5,540 nucleotides of DNA. Source: CAYPEZ01 sp964622275. GTDB lineage: Bacteria > Patescibacteriota > Minisyncoccia > Phycocordibacterales > UBA6899. The position numbers and the translations under genes are program-made. The notes beneath the pieces are model-generated. The model had not been told where the DNA came from. It made no database searches and saw nothing but the letters and a program-made list of their open reading frames with translations. The stretch is taken from positions 1-5,540 of the forward strand of contig CAZUMX010000052.1 in NCBI GenBank assembly GCA_964622275.1. Reading direction: 5' to 3'. Below are positions 1 through 4,440 of the stretch, piece by piece (position 1 is the stretch's first letter; each line of letters starts with the position of its first letter).

Positions 1-1738
1 ACTTCTCAATAGTGAAGTCACTATCACGTTCAGCGAGTGACTGAAGTTCATCATACAAGCGACCAATGGCAATGAGTCCGACGCTCCCCTCGGGAGATTC
101 AAGAAGGTGCAGAAGGAGACCAGAATCACGAATCATTGACTCAAGAACCACAAGAGCATGGACATTCTTGGAATCTCGACGCCAACGTTTGATGAGCGCA
201 TGTATATGCCGCACAGCATCAAGATTGAGAAGATCGAGCGAAGAAAGAAGATCGGGTTTTTCAAGAAGTGTGTGTACAGAAATTTTTGCTGTTTCAGATG
301 CGCGAATGATTTTCCAAATATCGAGATGGTCGACTCCAACAACATCACTCTCAAGTGCCGGGATCAATGCATCATCTTCCCCAAAATGGACCACGGCACG
401 CATGAGTCGAAGAAGTTTATGAACATTGCCGTCTTCAAGTACGTCGCTTTCAGAGAGCATGTGATACGGAATATTCCGCTTAGAAAGGATGAGTGCGAGC
501 GCACGAATATCTGCATTCCGTCTTGCGAGGACAGCAATTTCATCGAGAGACTCTCCTTTCTTTTTTCTCTGTTCAATATCCCGCGCAATATATTCGAGCT
601 CCGCTGATGGCGACGAAAGATGTGCAACGAGAATTGGCGATTCTCCGTGCCCCCCCTTCGCAACAAGAGGAACACGGAGTTTAAGCTCTTCTTCTTTGGC
701 TCCTTCTTGGATCAGAGCGTGCGCTCCATCAAGAATAGTTTGTGTTGATCGATAGTTTTCGGTCAGTTCGATGAGAAGCACATCGGGATATTTCTCACGA
801 AAATATAAAAAGTTTGATAAGGATGCTCCTTGGAAACGATAAATAGCTTGCTTTTCATCCCCCACAATAAAGAGGTTTGGGCTTGGATGAAAACTCGCAA
901 GAAGTTCTAGAATACGATTTTGGGCATTATTGGTGTCTTGGTGTTCATCAGCAAGGATATATTGAAATTCTTCTTGAAGAACCAGAAGAAAATTTGGATT
1001 ACTTTCGAGCGCATGAACACTCTCGAGAATCATATCTTCATAATCAAAACGCTTCATCGCACGCAACTGTTTTTGGTATGCGCGATAGAGGGCAAGAAGG
1101 CCTCGGGTTTTTTCGAGTGACTCCTCTACTTTAAGATATTCACCTTTTACTTTCCCTTTATGTGGACCTTTCTCATGGCGGAGATCCGGCACCTGCGTCA
1201 GTGCCTTTTCTTCTGCATTGAGTAATGCCTCAAAAGCATCAGGAGACACTCCTTCACGTTTAAGCGTATGAATTGAGGACAGAATAGCATCAACATAGTA
1301 ATATGGATCTCCATACAAACGCAGATGAGGGGCGACCCCAGTATCTAAGAGCTCCTTCATCATGGTAATTTGCTCAACTTCGGTTGCTGGAATACCACCA
1401 ATAATTTCAGGAAATTTTTCAGGGAAACGCGCAATGAGATCATTCGCAAATCCGTGAAATGTTGAAATCTTGACCTTGTATGCAGGAGAGCCAATGATCC
1501 CTGCAAGTCGCTTCTTCATGGCATGAGCACCACTTTCGGTGTATGTGAGTGCGAGAATGTTCTCGGGACGTGCCTGGGTTTTTAGAAGAATGTTTGCTAT
1601 GCGAAGCGTCAACACCTGCGTCTTCCCTGTTCCTGGGCCGGCGATCACCATGACAGGACCTTCTACTGCATCAACAGCTTTCTTTTGAGCAGTGTTCAGT
1701 CCACGGTATGCCTGACTAAATTCGGGAGTTGTAGCCAT
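1..1738 (-). CDS. UvrD/PcrA-like SF1A DNA helicase (3' end outside the window)
   Basis: An open frame of 579 codons runs from ATG 1738 to the window edge. The helicase core is clear: Q-motif-like GLNTAQKKAV (residues 13-22), Walker A AGPGTGKT (33-40), motif Ia LALTYTESGAHAM (62-74), motif Ib STFHGF (92-97), motif II LADEHQD (D264-E265), motif III GDEKQAIYRFQGAS (from 293) and motif IV TENYRST with NYR at 328-330. Proteins of this family are ATP-driven 3'-5' translocases acting in repair and recombination. Motifs V and VI and any C-terminal nuclease would lie beyond position 1. Histidine in DEHQD (UvrD has DEFQD) and GDEKQ (UvrD has GDDDQ) lean toward AddA/RecB-like or CPR-type helicases. The start is uncertain: an in-frame ATG lies 18 nt upstream (1756), but it overlaps the likely -10, and neither start has a Shine-Dalgarno sequence. 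The family call is secure; the exact subtype is not. Confidence 0.93.
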   Translation of the reverse strand, partial: MATTPEFSQAYRGLNTAQKKAVDAVEGPVMVIAGPGTGKTQVLTLRIANILLKTQARPENILALTYTESGAHAMKKRLAGIIGSPAYKVKISTFHGFANDLIARFPEKFPEIIGGIPATEVEQITMMKELLDTGVAPHLRLYGDPYYYVDAILSSIHTLKREGVSPDAFEALLNAEEKALTQVPDLRHEKGPHKGKVKGEYLKVEESLEKTRGLLALYRAYQKQLRAMKRFDYEDMILESVHALESNPNFLLVLQEEFQYILADEHQDTNNAQNRILELLASFHPSPNLFIVGDEKQAIYRFQGASLSNFLYFREKYPDVLLIELTENYRSTQTILDGAHALIQEGAKEEELKLRVPLVAKGGHGESPILVAHLSSPSAELEYIARDIEQRKKKGESLDEIAVLARRNADIRALALILSKRNIPYHMLSESDVLEDGNVHKLLRLMRAVVHFGEDDALIPALESDVVGVDHLDIWKIIRASETAKISVHTLLEKPDLLSSLDLLNLDAVRHIHALIKRWRRDSKNVHALVVLESMIRDSGLLLHLLESPEGSVGLIAIGRLYDELQSLAERDSDFTIEK

Positions 1739-1746
1739 ATACCGTG

Positions 1747-1755
1747 AGTATAGCA
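1747..1755 (-). promoter_or_regulatory. Extended -10 promoter for the helicase gene
   Basis: The minus strand reads TGCTATACT: a TGN extension followed by TATACT, which matches TATAAT at five of six positions. The hexamer lies 8 nt before the ATG, so transcription would begin about 2 nt upstream of it and give a leaderless message. No good -35 is present at 16-18 nt, where the previous gene's terminator U-tract falls. No Shine-Dalgarno sequence precedes the gene, which agrees with leaderless initiation. Predicted from sequence only. Confidence 0.5.
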
Positions 1756-1767
1756 TTCGTCATTATC

Positions 1768-1801
1768 AAAAAAAGAAGGCCCCGTAGTTGAACGGAGCCT
1801 T
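1768..1801 (-). terminator. Rho-independent terminator of the 194-residue gene
   Basis: On the minus strand AAGGCTCCG pairs with CGGGGCCTT (9 bp including one T-G wobble) around an 8-nt loop (1785-1792). After one C comes a run of seven T (1774-1768). The hairpin starts 5 nt after the stop codon at 1807-1809. The helicase promoter follows 12 nt after the U-tract. Confidence 0.88.
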
Positions 1802-1806
1802 TCCTT

Positions 1807-2391
1807 TTAATAGGTAATGAGGCGAACAAGATCTTCTTTTTTCTGACCTCGCCTAATGCCATAGTTGGCAAGACAGTGAGTGAGGTGGAGATCGAGAGCA
1901 AAAAACTCTTCAACAGGGACAGGAATGTTTCTCATCCTTTGTTGCGCAATCCTCGTGTGTAAATCACGAATGATTTTTGATTCCTGAAGAAATTTTTTGA
2001 GTTCTTCTTCTACGTCATCATCTGCCATCACCGTAGCGTAGGTACGCAAACGGACCGAACCATTCAACACATAGTACGCTTTCCCTCTCACCGCACGCAC
2101 AACAGACGTCAGAATGTTTCGCTCGAGAACAGTAGGAAAATGTTGAGAAGGGGTCCTCTCTCTCCATATCGAGATCATGTGAATAACATTCTCGGGATAG
2201 AGAAGATACAGATTTTGAGACGTTTTGAACACACAAAATCCATGTGCGGCTTCTGGATAATCTTCTTTTGTGACCGCATAAATCTTGCTATACGTCCCAA
2301 ACGTGAGTGCATCCATCATTTGAAGCGTTTCTGCAAAAGCCCTTGGCCACGTATCAGAAGAAAAGACACTCAAAGCAACTGGAGCGACCAT
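1807..2391 (-). CDS. Unassigned 194-residue protein with SAP-like C-terminal tail
   Basis: I do not recognise the family. The protein is soluble, with no signal peptide or membrane segment. Residues about 1-110 look like a mixed alpha/beta fold. Residues 124-153 (ADDDVEEELKKFLQES and the basic stretch after it) are charged and probably helical. The last 27 residues, with LTHCLANYGIRRGQKKEDLV at 170-189, resemble the helix-G-helix pattern of SAP DNA-binding motifs (an L..L...G...G.K..L pattern); this is a weak inference. The start ATG 2391 is the only ATG after an in-frame TAA upstream, and GGAGG precedes it by 4 nt. The gene appears to have its own promoter and terminator, so it is probably a single-gene unit. 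It sits between a nuclease and a helicase gene, so a DNA-related role is possible but not shown. Confidence 0.8.
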   Translation of the reverse strand: MVAPVALSVFSSDTWPRAFAETLQMMDALTFGTYSKIYAVTKEDYPEAAHGFCVFKTSQNLYLLYPENVIHMISIWRERTPSQHFPTVLERNILTSVVRAVRGKAYYVLNGSVRLRTYATVMADDDVEEELKKFLQESKIIRDLHTRIAQQRMRNIPVPVEEFFALDLHLTHCLANYGIRRGQKKEDLVRLITY

Positions 2392-2394
2392 GCA

Positions 2395-2400
2395 TCCTCC
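2395..2400 (-). promoter_or_regulatory. Shine-Dalgarno sequence of the 194-residue gene
   Basis: The minus strand carries GGAGGA with only 3 nt (TGC) between it and ATG 2391, or 4 nt counted from GGAGG. The match to the 16S tail is strong and the spacing is short. It fixes the start, since no other in-frame start follows the upstream TAA. The same hexamer recurs 20 nt upstream. Confidence 0.7.
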
Positions 2401-2424
2401 ATGAAGAACACGATTCCTCCATGA
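2395..2424 (-). repeat. Tandem 10-nt repeat TCATGGAGGA containing a Shine-Dalgarno core
   Basis: TCATGGAGGA occurs on the minus strand at 2424-2415 and again at 2404-2395, a period of 20 nt. Both copies carry GGAGGA. The copy nearer the gene serves ATG 2391. The other copy lies 3 nt before a GTG that opens a 13-codon frame (2411-2370) overlapping the start of the 194-residue gene. The repeat is exact in the sequence; any role is inference. Confidence 0.75.
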
Positions 2425-2452
2425 GTATTATCCGCAAGAGCGCCGACGTCAA
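2424..2452 (-). promoter_or_regulatory. Sigma70-type promoter of the 194-residue gene
   Basis: TTGACG (2452-2447, five of six matches to TTGACA) lies 17 nt before AATACT (2429-2424, four of six). An overlapping GATAAT (2432-2427) is a better -10, but only 14 nt from the -35. Transcription would start near 2417-2420 and give a leader of about 26-29 nt that includes the Shine-Dalgarno sequence. Unlike the other candidate promoters in this window, it has a recognisable -35. Confidence 0.45.
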
Positions 2453-2466
2453 TAGTGATGGAACTA

Positions 2467-3288
2467 TTAGAAAAGTGGATCTTGCTCGATTTTTTTACTC
2501 ACAGGCTTTGAAGCAGGTTTAGATAAGGGAATGATGTGTTTTGTCGTCACCCCATCAACACTTTCTCGGTATCGACAATAATCACAATCAGGAGATTGAG
2601 GAGGAATTTCTGGATTATCTAGTGCCTGCTTAATATGTGTTAGTGTCTCGTCCACCCACCCATCATTCCCCCGATGGGCAATAAGAGTGACTTGAAACTC
2701 AAGTTTCCCATCAAAAGCTTTTTTGTCCTTGGACGCATTTGCATAGACAAAATACCCAACAGGAGAAACCTCAAATCCTTTTTGTCGAAGAAGCCATTGA
2801 TATACCTCCATTTGGCGTTTGTATCCATCATGCCAATCTTGATCAAGTGCGGTAATTTCTTCGTCTTTGCTTGTTGATTTGTAGTCCACCACAATAAGCT
2901 CACCTTTTGGGTTCACCCATACATCGTCGACTGCGCCAGAAACAGTAAATCCTGTCTCTGTGTGAAAATATTCAATCCCTTTGAAATTTTCTCTCCATAC
3001 GTCAAGATCATTGTGGCTGAATGGGACTGCGTCGACACCATACTGCTCCATGAGTGGATGACGACTCTTTCTGACTCGATGAATATCAAATTCTTTTTTT
3101 AACAATGCGTCGACAGCAGAGTTAAGATTAAATGGAAATCCTGGAGGTCGAGCGACCCCGAGTTTGTTATCGAGGTAAAAACACTTTTGGCATTCTATAT
3201 AGAGATCAATTTTTGATCGCGAGAGTCGCCACTTGGGACCGCCATAATTCCAAAGCGGATTTCGGTTGGGTTTGTAATACAATGACAT
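2467..3288 (-). CDS. Stand-alone PD-(D/E)XK nuclease, RecB/AddB/Cas4 class
   Basis: A protein of 273 residues. The N-terminal SRSKIDLYIECQKCFYL (23-39) is the S.I..Y..C...F signature of RecB/AddB/Cas4-like nucleases. SGAVDDVWV (117-125) gives the metal-binding Asp, VVDYKS (133-138) supplies D135 and K137 of the D-x-K core, and QMEVYQWL (159-166) is the Q..xY motif. CDYC (235-238) adds to C33/C36, so four cysteines could hold an Fe-S cluster or zinc. The catalytic set looks intact, so DNA cleavage or end processing is expected. A basic SKPASKPVSKK linker leads to a C-terminal QDPLF, which fits the QxxLF clamp-binding pattern. The frame stays open to 3426, but those codons overlap the transporter gene. 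ATG 3288 starts the conserved part and lies 2 nt after the transporter stop. No Shine-Dalgarno sequence is seen, so translational coupling is likely. Tandem TAA-TAG stops. Confidence 0.9.
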   Translation of the reverse strand: MSLYYKPNRNPLWNYGGPKWRLSRSKIDLYIECQKCFYLDNKLGVARPPGFPFNLNSAVDALLKKEFDIHRVRKSRHPLMEQYGVDAVPFSHNDLDVWRENFKGIEYFHTETGFTVSGAVDDVWVNPKGELIVVDYKSTSKDEEITALDQDWHDGYKRQMEVYQWLLRQKGFEVSPVGYFVYANASKDKKAFDGKLEFQVTLIAHRGNDGWVDETLTHIKQALDNPEIPPQSPDCDYCRYRESVDGVTTKHIIPLSKPASKPVSKKIEQDPLF

Positions 3289-3290
3289 AC

Positions 3291-3785
3291 TTAATTCAGG
3301 ATATTCCCTACTGCCACGCCAAGACCTATTGCGAGTCCTCCTATCAATGCCATCTGAAGTCCGCGACGCACCACATGAATATGTGCCACTTTTCCTTGAG
3401 CTACTCCAAGTGCAAAGAGCGCACATAATGAGCCGATGATTGAAATTTGAAATGCAGCATCTCGAACAAAGAATAGATATGGGGACCAGGGAATCAGCCC
3501 CGCGACGATGTAGGAAACAAACATGGCAGCTCCAGCGAGAAGCGACTTTGCAAATGGAACTTCTTTTTGAGCTGCGACCTCTTGAGTTGAGTTATCAGCC
3601 AGAATGGACCCCACCCCCATCGAAAAAGCTTCAACAAAAATAAGAATAAGCCCGGTGACAACTATAGCTTTTGTTTCAACACCAGAAGCTGCCACCCCAG
3701 AAAGAAGTCCGACTGTTGAAACAAGGCTGTCTTCAATCCCAAAAATAATTTCGTGAATTAAAAGAAGATATCGTTTCCGTGGCAT
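3291..3785 (-). CDS. VIT1/CCC1-family iron/manganese transporter, short form
   Basis: A 164-residue membrane protein with five predicted helices (about 10-34, 38-63, 79-106, 110-132 and 140-163). FGIEDSLVSTVGLLSG (15-30) matches the TM1 signature of VIT1/CCC1 proteins, with the acidic D19. FVEAFSMGVGS (50-60) matches the TM2 signature with E52 and M56, metal-path positions in plant VIT1. IPWSPYLFF (98-106) matches the TM3 end. Relatives move Fe2+ or Mn2+ out of the cytosol, usually against protons. The TM2-TM3 loop has only about 15-18 residues, so the cytosolic metal-binding domain of VIT1 is missing. I chose ATG 3785. The upstream in-frame ATG 3800 lies inside the predicted -10, and the first codons of a longer frame to 3878 overlap the previous gene and terminator. 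The nuclease gene follows after 2 nt, in one operon. Confidence 0.87.
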   Translation of the reverse strand: MPRKRYLLLIHEIIFGIEDSLVSTVGLLSGVAASGVETKAIVVTGLILIFVEAFSMGVGSILADNSTQEVAAQKEVPFAKSLLAGAAMFVSYIVAGLIPWSPYLFFVRDAAFQISIIGSLCALFALGVAQGKVAHIHVVRRGLQMALIGGLAIGLGVAVGNILN

Positions 3786-3795
3786 AGATAGAGAA

Positions 3796-3804
3796 ATCAT
3801 ATCA
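3796..3804 (-). promoter_or_regulatory. Extended -10 promoter for the transporter-nuclease operon
   Basis: The minus strand reads TGATATGAT: TGA plus TATGAT, five of six matches to TATAAT. It begins 1 nt after the previous terminator's T-rich tract and ends 10 nt before ATG 3785. Transcription would start near 3789, giving a leader of about 4 nt, so the mRNA would be leaderless. There is no -35 match, as that region is the terminator stem. No Shine-Dalgarno sequence is present before ATG 3785 or ATG 3800. Confidence 0.5.
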
Positions 3805-3805
3805 C

Positions 3806-3836
3806 AAAAAGAAAAGCACCCCTCAAGAAGGGGTGC
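3806..3836 (-). terminator. Rho-independent terminator overlapping the stop codon of the 142-residue gene
   Basis: On the minus strand GCACCCCT (3836-3829) pairs perfectly with AGGGGTGC (3823-3816) around the 5-nt loop TCTTG, followed by TTTTCTTTTTG. The TGA stop codon (3825-3823) uses the last two loop bases and the first base of the 3' arm. The 5' arm therefore encodes the protein's last residues. Confidence 0.9.
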
Positions 3837-4251
3837 GTAGCATTGGTCTGAAGACCATAGATGATGTAATTGTTTCATTGGGATACTGCGAGCGAAATCG
3901 CAGCAACAATGTAATCAAGTCATCTTTCATGACTGATAACATTTCGAATGCAACCGGATTCCACGGATAGAGTTCACCTCGCAACACGAGACCATAGTCA
4001 GGCCCTACCATGATCGTCGTATGTCCGTCGGCGAGCATCGTACTTCCGGCATATAGCCGAGCGTAAATTTCCCCAGCATGGACACAGACATTAAAACGTC
4101 TTGACGCAGAAGTTTCCTTGGGGGCAAAAAACCATTCCCACGAGGATTGGTGTGTCGATGTATGCGTAGTCTTATGTTTGGAAGGAATGCGCAGTATCGG
4201 CCTAGAAGGAATTTTTGGCGCATGGATGATGAGTTCTTGGATAAGGTCCAT
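3823..4251 (-). CDS. Unassigned 142-residue protein
   Basis: I do not recognise this protein. It has no signal peptide or membrane helix. The N-terminal 45 residues are rich in Pro, Lys, Thr and His (for example SKHKTTHTSTHQSS, about 23-36) and look flexible. Residues about 37-130 look folded: SWEWFFAPKE, an RFNVCVHAGEIYARLYAG stretch of likely strands, a GPDYGLVLRGELYPWNP segment, then a helical MLSVMKDDLITLLLRFRSQ. The frame stays open upstream to a GTG at 4305, but ATG 4251 is preferred because AAGGGG precedes it by 7 nt. A strong terminator ends the gene and overlaps its stop codon, which supports real expression. It lies between a membrane flavohaem reductase with a small membrane peptide and a metal transporter, so a link to iron or redox is conceivable but unsupported by any motif. 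Confidence 0.72.
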   Translation of the reverse strand: MDLIQELIIHAPKIPSRPILRIPSKHKTTHTSTHQSSWEWFFAPKETSASRRFNVCVHAGEIYARLYAGSTMLADGHTTIMVGPDYGLVLRGELYPWNPVAFEMLSVMKDDLITLLLRFRSQYPNETITSSMVFRPMLRTPS

Positions 4252-4258
4252 GACAGAT

Positions 4259-4264
4259 CCCCTT
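4259..4264 (-). promoter_or_regulatory. Shine-Dalgarno sequence fixing the start of the 142-residue gene
   Basis: AAGGGG on the minus strand with a 7-nt spacer to ATG 4251. It selects this ATG over the GTG at 4305, 18 codons upstream, which would lie inside the candidate -10 at 4296-4304. Confidence 0.7.
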
Positions 4265-4295
4265 CTGTCTTGACTAGAAAAGAGCTCCTTGGGAC

Positions 4296-4323
4296 ATCCT
4301 AGCACCCTCTGGAAAAACGTCTA
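4296..4323 (-). promoter_or_regulatory. Possible promoter of the 142-residue gene
   Basis: TGCTAGGAT on the minus strand (4304-4296) is a TGN extension with TAGGAT, four of six matches. TAGACG (4323-4318), a four-of-six -35, lies 16 nt upstream and overlaps the stop codon of the small membrane peptide. The predicted start near 4289 would give a leader of about 38 nt carrying the Shine-Dalgarno sequence. It is weaker than the two other extended -10 sites; the gene may instead be read through from the reductase. Confidence 0.3.
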
Positions 4324-4410
4324 CACGCTGACAATACCAGCAACAATCGTATACAGTATGACAATTGTGAATACAATGAGCGTAGCAGCGACAAGCTTCT
4401 TAAGCCACAT
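4321..4410 (-). CDS. Small single-helix membrane peptide, 29 residues
   Basis: ATG 4410 to TAG 4321-4323 encodes 29 residues: MWLKK, then an unbroken run of about 24 hydrophobic or small residues (LVAATLIVFTIVILYTIVAG and four more). The two lysines before the helix predict an N-in single-span peptide, like the small accessory subunits known from several membrane complexes. An in-frame TAG lies six codons upstream and no other start fits. No Shine-Dalgarno sequence is visible. It starts 30 nt after the reductase stop, with no terminator between, so co-transcription and a role as a subunit or regulator of that reductase are plausible. It could also be a chance open frame; the very clean hydrophobic pattern and the position argue against that. 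No family is recognised. Confidence 0.55.
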   Translation of the reverse strand: MWLKKLVAATLIVFTIVILYTIVAGIVSV

Positions 4411-4440
4411 AAGATATACAAATAACTAGTAACACAAACA

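Noticed and set aside
158..607. A 149-codon plus-strand open frame, with other plus-strand frames at 66-422 and 489-755.
   Set aside because: They are antisense to the helicase, whose motifs fix the minus-strand frame. Their products are low-complexity with no recognisable motif.
2451..2468. Hairpin AATAG/CTATT overlapping the nuclease stop, as a possible terminator.
   Set aside because: Only 5 A/T-rich base pairs with an 8-nt loop and no T-run after it on the minus strand.
3289..3426. N-terminal extension of the nuclease frame, 46 codons upstream to an ATG at 3426.
   Set aside because: The extension is rich in Ser, Arg and Cys, lies inside the transporter gene in another frame, and precedes the conserved part that begins at ATG 3288.
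3823..3825. UGA read as glycine (Gracilibacteria/SR1 code), which would extend the 142-residue protein.
   Set aside because: UGA lies in a strong terminator, the long frames contain no internal UGA, and glycine uses GGN throughout.
4308..4342. Possible terminator after the small peptide: a GCTGG/TCAGC hairpin, then a tiny CGT/ACG hairpin and TTTTT.
   Set aside because: The stems are weak (5 bp with a wobble, and 3 bp), and the T-run is separated from the better stem.
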